From the NCBI GenBank assembly GCA_907163375.1, contig CAJQUW010014293.1, forward strand, positions 145,427 to 209,426: DNA of 64,000 nucleotides, given 5' to 3'. Under the pieces are notes generated by a model, which saw only the letters and a program-made list of their open reading frames with translations, did no database searches and was not told the DNA's origin. The position numbers and the translations under genes were made by a program. Source of the stretch: Prostheceraeus crozeri (Eukaryota > Platyhelminthes > Polycladida > Euryleptidae). Positions within the stretch are counted from its first letter, which is position 1, and each line of letters opens with the position of its first letter. Positions 50,939 to 62,163 of the stretch are shown here, in pieces.

Positions 50939-51521
50939 AACGACGGTAGGGGGAGCGTAGAATGTCGAAATTGACTACAGCATAGCCCTCTCGATCGAAG
51001 GCGATCATGATAACAATGTCTAAACCAATCAGCGTCCCAACTAGTTTCGTCACCTGCTGCTCACTTTAAATCAACTATTTTTATGGTGATCTATCAACTA
51101 AGAAATAGTGCACGGAGTCAAGGACAATGCCAACGCCGCTGACTCGTAGCTTCAACCACAGAATTGGCTTCAACTGACATCACAGATTTGTCACACAATA
51201 GACTGCCTGAGCCGATTCTGGCTGATAGCAGTAGCAGTCTAGCACAGCAACTTGTTTGATGATCAAGTAACCATCTTATATGTAGCTAGCTGGGAGGAAT
51301 CACAGATAATTTCAATTAAGAAATCGTTCTCGTGTATTGTACATGAAATGAATTGGGTCTAACCACTTCCCATACCTGTATTGACTTGAATTGGGAAATG
51401 TAGCATTTATTTATCAAAACGAAAAAATCGAACTGAAAATCGCGATCTCTATTACCAATCGATTTTCGATGTTTCAATTCCGATCGATTTTTTTCCCGAT
51501 CGATTTAAATCGCCGCACCCT
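50939..51521. other. hAT-1 5' region
   Basis: No gene. Probable promoter and subterminal part of hAT-1 up to its presumed terminus. Near the end there are paired CGATCGATTT motifs typical of hAT subterminal binding sites. Confidence 0.4.
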
Positions 51522-51556
51522 AATAAATATATTGCAATATTTCAATATATTGCACA
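51522..51556. repeat. AT-rich TTGCAATATATTGCA motif, left
   Basis: AATAAATATATTGCAATATT followed by TCAATATATTGCA. The same 17-base AATAAATATATTGCAAT occurs at 54472-54490. Together they bracket hAT-2 and could be its degenerate ends. Confidence 0.35.
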
Positions 51557-52275
51557 TGTGTGTTAAAAATGGTGTTTTCTGAAACCTCTTGGCTTTTCTG
51601 AAAAATGGTACGGTACCAATATTAACTACCTATACCTGCATGTAAACTATACTACAGATAGAAAAAATGGTATTCGCGACAGCGAACTTCGGCTTTCATG
51701 TCGAAGCTTCATCACGAAATGTAGCGGTAAGATTAGGCTTTACCATGACTTAACAGCTGGCTGGTGAACGTTTGGATATATCTGTCTATTTTTATCTGCA
51801 CCATGTACATAAACATGTATTCTATTTTAACTTCAGAGTGTACGCAAGCATAACTGTAATCTCTAGCTATCTTATAGGCCTTAGTAGGCCTAAATCCGTC
51901 CAGTCTACTTGCACTTGTATAGGCCGATTTGGGCAACATGCACTATGGTTGCCTTAATACTTACATGTATAGACTGTTATCAACATTTAGCTATGTGATA
52001 TGTCCTATTTCTGACAGCCCCTCTATTTCGAAGCAGCATCGAAAATGTCATTATAATTGGTAAAACGCTTCTCTGTTCTACTTTAGCACTAGCACATATC
52101 AACTGTAATTATAAACTCTTATAAAAAATGCTAAGAAATAAAGGAGCTGCAAAATAATTAATTACAAATTCAAATCGATCATTTCAGGTTCTCCATAAAT
52201 CTTTCATATCTAGCGGAAAGTATACAGGTACCATGTTGATTCGGTAACAAAATTGAATAACTAAACTCTTCACAA
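51557..52275. other. No gene recognised (3' side of hAT-2)
   Basis: AT-rich sequence between the putative hAT-2 end and its transposase stop. No convincing frame or RNA gene. Confidence 0.4.
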
Positions 52276-53841
52276 TCACAACAAAATGTTTTGTACAGTC
52301 TGAATATCCCAGAAATCTCGATTGAAATTGAGGAACAACTGACATTCCAAATTGACAGGCAGAGTTTCTTGACGTCGATCTGAATAAGAGAAACCAGCAC
52401 GGCTGAAAAATCGTTCTGCAATATTACTAGTAGGCAAAATGAAAGAGCAGTCTACGTAGGGGTCTTTCACTTCCTGTACGGCACTTAACTTTCTTTTCTT
52501 CAGTATTTCGCTTGCGAAATTACTCGATGTTCCAACAGTACCTGAAATTTGCACAACTTCCTTTTCGTCAGAAGATCCTCTTTTCAAAGGGGCCACTGCG
52601 TTGATCTCTGGCTGGGACAAACTGTCGAATTGTCGGTTTTGAATTTTTACGATAGCAGATTCAAATAGTGGCGAATGTACTACTCCAGCATTCGCTGATA
52701 AGTGTTTTTCCATGGAAGGATATCGGAGTATCAGTTCGTCGAAAAGCAATCTGACATCAGCCAGAGTTCTCTCGTTTTCCTGAAGAGATTTCACGACAGA
52801 GTCAAAGTTTTGTAGGTGGAGTAGAAGATCTTCAAGGTTTTGGTTTTCACTTGGTGACAAAAGATACTCATGTAGTCTTTCTTTTGACAAGAGTAAATTA
52901 ATATGTTCTTGTAATTCGAAGTACCGTTTCACTTGTTGATAGAGGCTTGACCATCTTGTCACCACACGCAGTTTCGGCCGAAGATTTGTCAGTTCTCGTA
53001 GTTTACCGGCGATTTTTAACGTAGATAACTTCACCATAAGATGTTGTAACTTCTCTAGCAAAGGAACGTGATTAGCAAGATAATGTCCCACAGCTAAGTT
53101 GAACCTGTGAGATGCGCATCCGACCAAAGGAACTTTGAATAAATCAGCAACGGATTTATTTGTCGAACAGTTATCTCCTATGATGGCGATTATGTTCAAC
53201 GTCGATTTCCGAAAGACTTCCTCAACCACCCAAATGATAAACTCCTGGTGGTTTTTTGCGGAGAAGTTGCTCTCGTCGAGTAAAGGCGAAAATGCTAGTA
53301 AAGCGCACTGACTCTTTCCATTTTTGTCATAGCATGCAAATACACCCAAGTAATGGGTCGTTCCAGAGGACCAGCCGTCGAACATCAAAGCAAACTTATC
53401 TGGCAACTCGTCTCTGATTTTCACTTCAACTACTTTTGTCAGATCAGTCATGTACTTCATCAGGGTGTTCCGCGAAATACTAGGCAGCGCCGAGTACTTT
53501 CTATTCATCTCGTGTTCAACAAAATTGAATGGTTTCAACCCCATTGTTACCCACTCGGTCCATGAGAAGGCCGTTTTGACTTTGTCCGATGGTGATGAAC
53601 ACACTGAAGGCATTAAGTCAGTAAGAAGTCGTTGTGAAGATTTAGTATTTGTAAGCGTCTCATATTCATGACGATGCTGTGCCTTAATATGACCGAGAAG
53701 GTTCATCCAACCAGTATTTGCTTTCTGCTTCCTTATATTTCCACACGCACATTTGTATTGATCGTTGGTATTGTCAACAAGTTTGTAAAAATGGAGAGCT
53801 ATCTGTTTGGAAGAAAGGATCACATTTGAACTTAACGCCAT
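52276..53841 (-). CDS. hAT transposase 2, whole frame
   Basis: A whole 521-residue frame from ATG 53841 (a longer frame to 53910 has a hydrophobic, unlikely leader). Domains in order: a BED-like finger (KCACGNIRKQKANTGWMNLL then GHIKAQHRHEYE); a core with LMFDGWSSGTTHYLGVF and IIGDNCSTN, carrying the catalytic aspartates expected of hATs; the insertion-domain signature VGCASHRFNLAVGH; RVVTRWSSLYQQV; and a C-terminal dimerisation block with SNIAERFFSRAGFSYSDRRQ. Related hATs with the CASHRFNLAV motif are known from oomycetes and invertebrates. No inactivating change is visible in the frame, so it may be recent. Terminal repeats are uncertain. Confidence 0.85.
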   Translation of the reverse strand: MALSSNVILSSKQIALHFYKLVDNTNDQYKCACGNIRKQKANTGWMNLLGHIKAQHRHEYETLTNTKSSQRLLTDLMPSVCSSPSDKVKTAFSWTEWVTMGLKPFNFVEHEMNRKYSALPSISRNTLMKYMTDLTKVVEVKIRDELPDKFALMFDGWSSGTTHYLGVFACYDKNGKSQCALLAFSPLLDESNFSAKNHQEFIIWVVEEVFRKSTLNIIAIIGDNCSTNKSVADLFKVPLVGCASHRFNLAVGHYLANHVPLLEKLQHLMVKLSTLKIAGKLRELTNLRPKLRVVTRWSSLYQQVKRYFELQEHINLLLSKERLHEYLLSPSENQNLEDLLLHLQNFDSVVKSLQENERTLADVRLLFDELILRYPSMEKHLSANAGVVHSPLFESAIVKIQNRQFDSLSQPEINAVAPLKRGSSDEKEVVQISGTVGTSSNFASEILKKRKLSAVQEVKDPYVDCSFILPTSNIAERFFSRAGFSYSDRRQETLPVNLECQLFLNFNRDFWDIQTVQNILL

Positions 53842-54399
53842 GATAACAGTCAGTCGACGAGCCAACGCGAACAACGAGCATATGAGTCTGCTGCATGCAA
53901 TCAAGGCCATAGTACTAAATATAGACGTCCTTGATGCAATAGATTGAACTGAGTCTGACTTAAGTGTCGAACTGGAGGAATAATATCCGGTGTCATGACG
54001 ACAATACGATGTAGATTGTAGTTCCCTAATGGTGCTAATGGTTTTTCCACTGTGTCAAACGTCAAACCTAATACGATAAAGTTGACGACAGTGACGAGCA
54101 CTTTGAGGAAATGACCTTGCATTGTATCCCCGTCGAGGAGTAACAGAGGCCACAGAGGCAGTAGGTTGTTTATGAAAGCGTCTGACTGATTCACTGTGAT
54201 GTCATATCAGGTGATGTCTGTATGAATAAAACGTCAGGCAAAATCATTCGTCTCAGCTGCGTGCATTATAAGCGCACGCGTTTTGAGGTAGAAAAATTTT
54301 GTGTGTCCCAAAATAAATTTACTAAGTCTATTGTCTTTCGTCCAACTGAAACACAGACTTTTATTCAACAAAATCGATGATGCGCTGAAACTTTGAAAC
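53842..54399. other. hAT-2 5' region, no separate gene recognised
   Basis: Upstream of the hAT-2 start. A 97-codon minus-strand frame (53901-54194) has no recognisable motif and I do not annotate it. Probably hAT-2 leader plus flanking sequence. Confidence 0.4.
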
Positions 54400-54533
54400 A
54401 ATACTATTGCAATATATTGCAAATTTACAATATATATTGCAATAGTATTGGCGCCACGAAATGGGTTCAATAAATATATTGCAATACTAGAATTGCAATA
54501 TATTGCAATAGCAATAGTATTTTGAAAGGGTCT
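54400..54533. repeat. AT-rich TTGCAATATATTGCAA array, right
   Basis: Several overlapping palindrome-like copies of TATTGCAATATATTGCAAT, including ATTGCAATAGCAATAGTATT at its right edge. It interrupts the coding frame of the secreted protein exon to its right, and may be the 5' end of hAT-2. Confidence 0.55.
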
Positions 54534-55022
54534 GGTAGGCGTCAATCCCGATATCTGAAACATGTAACCAGAAGAGGAGCTTTGAGCATACACCGTGTTC
54601 CAACCACCCATGCGGACAAACTCTTGAAATCCATTTGAATCAAAAACCGCAGGCTTCAACCCTTGTCCATTACAATAATTCTTTAATTGATTGAAACTGC
54701 TCAATTCAACACCAGTGTATGCAATGATTTTCATCGATTTCATCCTGAATTCGCCCATCACCGTTCTTGAAGTTCGACATTTATTCTTCTTGTACGTGAC
54801 CTTGTGTATCGTAAATTTTTGGCAACTGATGAGTTGTGCACATTCTTCAGCATTTCTGAGCACTTCTACTGAAGACACAGCTTGTGGAACGCTTCCTTTA
54901 CTTATGCGGCTGTAAGAGACACTATTGCCGACAGACAATTCGCCAACGCACGAGGATGAGACCGAATGTTTCATGAAGATAAATATGGCGACGAACTTTA
55001 GAATTTTATTGATAAGCGTCAT
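54534..55022 (-). pseudogene. Secreted PAN-like host protein, first exon interrupted by repeat
   Basis: Apparently a host gene. It starts MTLINKILKFVAIFIFMKHS, a good signal peptide with cleavage expected near SVSSSC. The mature part has NAEECAQLISCQKFTIHKVT and KKNKCRTSR, the Cys pattern of a PAN/apple-like module, then LKNYCNGQGLKPAVFDSNGF. After TPTRPFQ the frame enters the AT-rich array at 54400-54533, and what follows is repeat-derived, so the gene is cut there or continues by splicing I cannot see. A TATA-like AATATATGC lies about 100 bp upstream. The PAN call is tentative. Confidence 0.5.
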
Positions 55023-55212
55023 GGTGATAATAATTAAGTTAGAATGAGATAATAGTTGAATGTCAAATAAATTTGGGAATGGTCGTGCCTCTCACAACTC
55101 CGGGACGTTCAACTGCATATATTAAAAATGTGGAAAGAGGAATTATTGTCAACGAGAAGTGTTGACTTAATACGAGCTTGCTTACTTCTATAAGTGTTAT
55201 GAACATTTTTTA

Positions 55213-55216
55213 TTAA
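55213..55216. repeat. TTAA target duplication, left (piggyBac)
   Basis: TTAA directly before the CCCTCATGTG terminus. The partner is at 57640-57643. Confidence 0.9.
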
Positions 55217-57639
55217 CCCTCATGTGTTCGGAAGGACAAAAGTGTCCAACTAAGAAATTGTTTTACACGGTGAAGCTGAAGCACTAATATTTGGACGTCG
55301 TAGATCCATGACTTTGTTAATCCAATGCAATGGAATACTTTCAGCCGTGTTTGAGCATAGAAGCTGATTAATTTTCACTTTATCGCTATTTATGTTGAAT
55401 GTGTTCGAACGGGACAAAAGTGTCCACCCGCACGTGACGGTAATCTTTCGCAAGTGTTTAGCTGTTGATAATTGTGCGTGCGTCATAGAAAGCAATGTGA
55501 TTGGACGAAGACAAAACGAATGATATTCAAGCGTAATTTCATTGAAAAGAAGTGACTTTCTCGTTACATCTATTCTCGTAATTCGACTGAATGAGTCGAC
55601 AAGCCAAGATACGTGCTCTGCAATGGTTTTCAAGAGAGGAAAGTGAAAGTGACGATGATACGATCGCAGGAGAAGAAATTACTGAAGATGATGTACACAA
55701 TGATGTGACGCAAATCATTTCGGAAAATGAAGATGACGAAGCGAGTAGAAATAATCTCAGCAGTGATAGTGACGATGAAAATACACCAAGTCCGGAAAGT
55801 AATGATTCAACAAATGACCTTCTTCTAGGACGGAATGGAGTTCAATGGGAAAAAACGACAGATGGAAATGAATATACTTTTGGACGAATGAATAGAGCTA
55901 ACATACTTCGACCAAAGCCTGGAATAACCGCGTACGCCCATCAGCGTATCAGAGAAGATCCTATTCTAGACAGTTTCTTGATTTTTTCTCTGATGGTAAA
56001 TTATAATATCATATAGCATACACTCACTGAATACTTTAATTCAATATTTTGTCTTGTAGATATGCTAGAAACTATCGTCGTTGAGACAAATCGACAAGGA
56101 CAACGTCTACGAGAATCACAATATGTTAGACGCTACAGAAATGAGGGCGTTTATTGGAATACTTATCCTTCGTGGAGTCTACCGGGCGGCAGGGGAAAAC
56201 ACGGATGAGCTATGGTCACCATCGCATGGGCGTCCAATCTTTTCAAAAACAATGGCCCTCAATAGATTCAAATACATCAGAAGGATCCTTCGATTTGATA
56301 ACGTCACAACTCGTCAAGGTAGGCTTACTAGAGATAAATTAGCTGCAGTCAGACTTCTGATAGATGGATTTGTAGAACATAGCCAAAACGCGTATGTTCC
56401 CGGAGAATCAGTCACCGTAGACGAACAGCTTTACCCGTATCGAGGTCGCTGTAGGTATATACAGTATATGCCATCAAAACCAGCCAAATATGGCCTAAAA
56501 TTTTGGCTTCTTTGTGATTCTGAAACGTATTTCTGCTGTAATCTTCAATTTTACTGCGGAAAAGATCATGAATCAAGTGAGCGCATCATTCCATTAGGCG
56601 AACACGTCGTACTATCTCTGACCGAAAAGTTGAAAAGCAGTGGCAGAAGTGTCACGTGCGATAATTTTTTTACCTCTCTGCGTCTAGCACAAGAGCTGCA
56701 TTTGAGAGATATGACGCTTGTAGGTACTTTGAGAAATAACAGAAGGGAATTGCCTAACAGTCTTGCAAGTCATCAAAATCGAAATCTCTTTTCAACCACT
56801 CAGGCAGTAAATACAGACAATGACTGCAAAACTTTGCTTGTTTCCTACAAACCAAAGAAAAATAAAGTCGTGAACTTATTATCAACTATACACAAAAAAG
56901 CTGCGATTGATTATACGAATCCGAAACTTAAGCCAGATGTCATTGATTATTACAACAGAAGTAAAGGGGGTGTAGATCAGGCTGATCAGTGCGTTGGTAC
57001 ATACAGTGTCAAGTACAAATGCAATACATGGCACGCCATAGTATTTTGCAATATTCTTGACCTGAGCGCATTGAACGGTTATGTCACACACTCTTTGTAC
57101 GATCCTGAATGGAACAGAAGCAAAAAGGACAGACGCCGTCTATATTTACTTGCACTAGGTCATTCGCTTGTTGAATCACATGTAAATCGCAGACAAGAAA
57201 ATCGTAGACCTTCTCAAAGTTCACAGGCCCCTATAGACGGTGAAAGCAGAGGAGTCAAAAGAGGAATGTGTGGAGTTTGCAACATTAGAGCGAGAAAAAA
57301 GTGTTCTATTCAGTGTGAAATGTGTCATACTTTCGTTTGTAAACAACACAGTGTCTTTGTGTGTACTTCCTGCATAAATCTATAGGTGTACATGTAAATG
57401 TAGAACATTCTTCATATTTCAATTCATATTTCAATTACACATACATATTTTTTCACGTAAAACCTGTGTTTTTTTCTATGTAAAACAATAAATGCATATA
57501 TTTTACTTGTACACGCGTTGTTCTTTAGTACTGAAATTCTTTTGGATAGGTAAGCCGTTATATCTGGCCGAGAAATGCACATGGACAAAAATGTCCATTT
57601 TGAACACAATCGTAGTTATTTTTACCGAACAAATGAGGG
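55217..57639 (+). mobile_element. piggyBac transposon, full length
   Basis: 2,423 bp between TTAA duplications. Ends CCCTCATGTGTTCGG and (reverse complement) CCCTCATTTGTTCGG match at 14 of 15 positions. Subterminal GGACAAAAGTGTCCA and TGGACAAAAATGTCCA palindromes occur near both ends and again at about 55412-55427. Typical length for an autonomous piggyBac. Confidence 0.95.
55591..57385 (+). pseudogene. piggyBac transposase (PGBD family)
   Basis: The N-terminal acidic part starts MSRQAKIRALQWFSREESES and runs to about 56016. An AT-rich 60-bp stretch (GTAAAT...TTGTAG, about 56000-56060) looks like an intron, but its phase does not fit simply. Just after it, MLETIVVETNRQG is in one frame while MLDATEMRAFIGILILRG is in another, so at least one frameshift lies at about 56090-56130. 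The core keeps all three catalytic aspartates: SVTVDEQLYPYRGRC, SVTCDNFFTSLRL and SKGGVDQADQ. The C-terminus carries the Cys-rich zinc domain (CGVCNIRARKKCSIQCEMC, CKQHS, CTSC). Probably inactive. Confidence 0.88.
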
Positions 57640-57643
57640 TTAA
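57640..57643. repeat. TTAA target duplication, right (piggyBac)
   Basis: TTAA directly after the GAGGG terminus. Confidence 0.9.
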
Positions 57644-60600
57644 GCAGCGGATCTTGTCCACTTATGTCATTAGACATTATTTATCATTTGTGATGGAGAA
57701 ATGGCTTTGAAAATTTCATTCAGTGCAAATAGTGAATAAAAAATTAATTGTTGTTTCTTTTGCTGAAAATTATTTCGTGAAGTTGATTGGAACGATTGTC
57801 TGCAACGAATGGATGCACTTGTTGTTCATGACCTGAAACTTCACAAGCAAATATATTTCTTTTCAGATGTTATTTGAATATTATTTGTTTAGGTTTCACT
57901 TAAAGTGGCTGCGATTTTGATTACTTTATTGATAAGGGATATCCCATGTTCATGAAATCATTTAGGTCATTTTTCCGGAAGTTTGCATATCAATTTGAAT
58001 ATTCTTTGCAAACAAAATTTTGTAGCACTCTCCGTATTCTACACCTGGTGACATAACAAGGAACAAAGACGAATCTGGAGAGCAAGAGGAGCAACATCCC
58101 TTCTGTCCTATTGAATGGGAAATGCTGAATAGTGTGACAAATGAAATATACAATTCATTCCAAGAGATAAAGCACCAAACAAATTGGTTTGTAGATTATT
58201 GGCATGACAGAGGTCATCAAGAAGACATTTTCATGTCGATCTATTCTAACATATTCTAACTTAAAGTATGTGCATTGTAAATTATTTCATGTGAAATTTA
58301 AAGAGTAACGAGAATAATCGTGAATATTCACAAAGTGTACTCAAAAGGTCTGTCCATTGTCAGCCACCGGAAGCAGGTATCCTTAAGACATGTTGTCATG
58401 CGCTGCTTCTCCACGTCACAACATGGTTTTCAACGTGCATGTCCGTTCAAGTCCGGCAGTATCATAGAGTGTCGAATTTATGCGAATGCGATTCTGACCC
58501 CAATCGCCATGCACAACAATTCTATTTTTACTTGACTTTGAAGAGGATTCTGCTTCTGGCGTTTCTAGATTTTGATCTTATATAAATTATGTTGAACTAT
58601 AAATAGCACTCACTTTGCATAATAAGCAATTTCCTAATTATTTACCGATCCATTAACGATGTAATTAAAATAATGATACTGACAGTTCTAAACTACCTCA
58701 AAGAGCGATTCAAAGTTTTGATATTGTTTCAATCAAATTGTACACCATTGAATAACAAAGAGCGTCAAATTCACCAGTTTTGTTGTTTTCTTAGTCTTGT
58801 GTCTATGGCTATTTACCAGCTCTGATGACAACCAAATATTGATGGAATTCCAAGGGAACAAAATATTTACGCGGCTATGAGATTGCAGTCTTAATCCTTT
58901 TTATGTCAACACAAATAGGTGAGATTGGTTATGCGATAAGACAAAGGTAGGAAGTACCTGGATTTCATTCAGGTCATCAACTTGCAAATATTCCGGTTAT
59001 TCAACGAATAATGTTTTAAATGCAGAAGTACAAAGCGCACAATATTTCAATGACAACCTGTGCCCGTCATCAGGTGAATAAAATGTCTCAACGTTCAATC
59101 CGATGAAATGATAAGATGAAATTGCACAAATGCATGACATGGTGTGAACATAGAATGCATCAATGAAAGAATGAACTGTCTACATTTCATCTGTTTTTGA
59201 ATGCTGTTTACATTATATCTGCGACGCACCTTTACTGCGTTAAAGGTCTTGGATTCTTCACAATTAGAAATTATCATTGAACACCGTGAGCAATTATTCA
59301 CATAAGCTTTCCAATATCGGAACGAATGTCAATAAGTAAACTCCTACAATTTCAGGTCTATTCTGTTTCTTTTGCATCTTCACATGATGCATAAGCTAGG
59401 AAATAGCATAAATAACATGTTTGTCGCTGATGGTATCGAGCAATAGGCCAACTCACTTTTGTGTTAAAATATGTAACAGAAAAAATTTTGATAACTGAAA
59501 AGGTCAATTTATTTTTCCTCAGAGAATAACTTAAGTAATTCGATCAAACGCTCCCTGATAATAGGAGATAGATAATTTCATATCACTTATTGACTTTTAT
59601 TCTGCTTATCTTCACAAGAATAGAAATTAGAAAACTGATATTTCACTTGCTCCAAATGTTTTTAGACGACTCTGTGTGGTCGCACATTTATATTTCCATC
59701 TAACTAAAAGTATAAGCTTTTTGTAACTGAGGACAATTTGCTTCCAAAGCAAGGGCATTTATAAATTTCCAATTTTAGTCTTCCACTACGGGTGGTCGTT
59801 TCACATAGACAATCAATGCACACATTAAAGAGCATTCTTTCTTTCTTTCTTTTCAGCCATTCAGGCCACTGCTGGCCGATAGCCTCCCCAGTATTATGTA
59901 TCATATTATAAAGAGTACTATGTCAGAAGAATTGAAACGAAAAATCAAATGCAAGGGATTTCAAAATAACAATTATGTCAAACCTTTCGCTTAACAATGC
60001 TAAAAAGATAATAAAAAGAAACCCACAGAAAAATTTGTTTTCATTCTCATTTCAAATTTTTCATCTTAAGTTTATATTATTCAGAGCAATAGCTTTTTGA
60101 TAAGCAAATTCTTCATCATTGCACTCTAGTGAAAATTGAAAGCTCTCTGGGTTTGAGAGAAAATAACACAAGCACATGTAATTGCTATATAGTCATCATA
60201 CATGCTACACTTAATGAGTGCTTTTCGAAGAGGTGGCTAATTGGTAATAATTACCAAGCAATTGTATATGTAAGCAACCTCTGTAGGAACAGCTGATAAA
60301 GCTTCTCTATATAGTTGTCATGATGAAATGCAGGGTTAAAGAAGTATTTCTTGCTTTGATACCATGTTTCATGCAAGCTTCTTTCTTTAAAGGATATGCT
60401 TTAGTTTCGCAATTTTTGAATTTTCGCTTGCTTTCATTTTTTTAAAAAATATGGAACTGAGATTTTATATTCACTTTTTTGTTATGCAAGCTAATGAATA
60501 TTGGCTTTGAAAACATACTGCCAACTTTCATTGCAAGTTAAATTTTTGCAAATTGAATAACGTTTCTAATATCAACGGAATTGTTGCATTCTCAAATAGT

Positions 60601-61811
60601 CATAGAAGAACAGTTTTAATGCCTGTGGAGAGGCCATGATATCAGGCTAAGTGATATCAATAAAATGCTGCTAATTTCATCAACTGTTTTCCGGAATAGT
60701 TGATGCTAATGTTTTCGGATAACTTCATGTCAAGTCTGAAATAAGATGTGAATACCACCGCAAATGAGCATGATTTGTAGAAGTGGGTCCTTCCACTTCA
60801 TCTATTTCTTTATAAAAGCATATAGAGTCCAAGAATCTGAAATAATCATGAAGTTTATAAGCGAACACTGCACAGGATTAGTGTAGAGCCTACGTCAAGA
60901 TATCAAGCCTAGTCATTTATAAAAAATTATGGTTGAGAATCAAAGTTCTTATATTTTGAATAGAAACGTGCACGGCCAGGCCGAACATTTCCATTAAATT
61001 TTGTGGAGGCATCGAGGTCAATGAATCAGATAGCGCTGAATGTTAGTAAATACGTATCTTTATGTGACTCACTTACGTTAAGGTAGGCTACTGTGAATGC
61101 ATGCATCCCAACATCAGTTGGATTGTCAATAAACACAAATTCATCAAAATTTCAGATTCAAATAACAGGAGAAAAATCAACCATGAAATCAACCACGTAG
61201 TGCGTTAATGTTCTTTCATCTCATTAATATTACGGCCTGATTTGAGAAGGCCTGATTAAACCTGCCGAACCTGAAACTTCTGTGTGAAGTCGACATCAAT
61301 GTTGACACTCTGGTCATTCGAAGGAAGAAGATGCATATGTAGATGCACATTAATGATTCATACTAAATGAAGTTCAACAAATTCCCTCAAATGTGCCGCC
61401 GAAAATAAATGAAATCAAAATAAGGGTGCCGCAATTAGTAAAATATGAGAAACACATACCACCTTTTCCAGTTCATATATCGATCGCTAAATTCAATGTT
61501 AAAAGTGCTCAAATCAAGAATAGTTCTTCAATTCAGACATTTAATGGCTAATTTCTGATGTCATGAATCTCATTTCAAGTAAACAGTTTCTCATTTCTGA
61601 TAGTTAATTATTGACGTCAGAGAAAATCGCTGTCACACATCTCAACTCATGAATAATATTCGCAATTCATTGATAGACATCTCCAGAAAAACCAATGAAG
61701 TTCCGTTCGTCGATTGATCACTCTTCAAATATGCCCAAAACATCGCATCTCTTGGTTTCACAAGCAAATGATTGTTGCTACATATGAGCGTAATGAAAAT
61801 TATGTAGACAG
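57644..61811. other. AT-rich sequence without recognised genes
   Basis: I find only short frames without motifs, no tRNA or rRNA, no terminal inverted repeats, and no tandem array beyond short homopolymers. It is probably host intergenic or intronic sequence. Confidence 0.5.
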
Positions 61812-62163
61812 TTGCTAGAGTTCCACATCGTGAGCATGGAATGTCGATCGTCCGCGAGGTGGAGCAAGGAACGTTCGTTTGGATAGAGTCCGTCTTTGTG
61901 TCCATCACTGAGGAGCATCCTGAATTACTTAGGCGCAAGTAGATGCTGAGTTGCGACTTCGCCTCCAGGCAGGAAAAGGTGAGTATCTGCGACCATTCGG
62001 CTGCCAAAGTGTTGGACGGACTCAGATAACGTTGCAATTGTTACGTGATGTGCCAGACCAACAAAATTCAGCAATAGTGAAAGCTAACAGAGCAAGAATG
62101 GCAAACCGGTTACTCCGAAACGCACAGCGTGCATTGACAAGAGCAGCTTTCGCTTATGGTTGA
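61812..62163 (+). other. Possible host coding exons
   Basis: Coding-like composition in an otherwise AT-rich stretch. 61812-61941 reads VARVPHREHGMSIVREVEQG and then FVWIESVFVSITEEHPELLR. A second block at about 62020-62163 reads LQLLRDVPDQQNSAIVKANR and then RMANRLLRNAQRALTRAAFA before a stop. GTGAGT at about 61979 and AG sites could be splice signals. I do not recognise a family, and chance frames cannot be excluded. Confidence 0.25.

Larger units (their letters stand above)
49379..51521 (-). mobile_element. hAT transposon 1, truncated at the Polinton B edge
   Basis: Read right to left, the element appears to start at 51521 with TAGGGTGCGGCGATTTAAAT, a hAT-like terminus containing the palindrome CGATTTAAATCG. 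It continues through the transposase to 49379, where Polinton B begins. The C-terminal dimerisation part and the 3' end are not in the window. Confidence 0.6.

Noticed and set aside
53901-54194. 97-codon minus-strand frame upstream of hAT-2
   Set aside because: No motif, no conserved pattern, and it overlaps the likely hAT-2 leader.
61642-62037. 131-codon minus-strand frame
   Set aside because: Composition and lack of motifs suggest a shadow of the plus-strand coding-like stretches.
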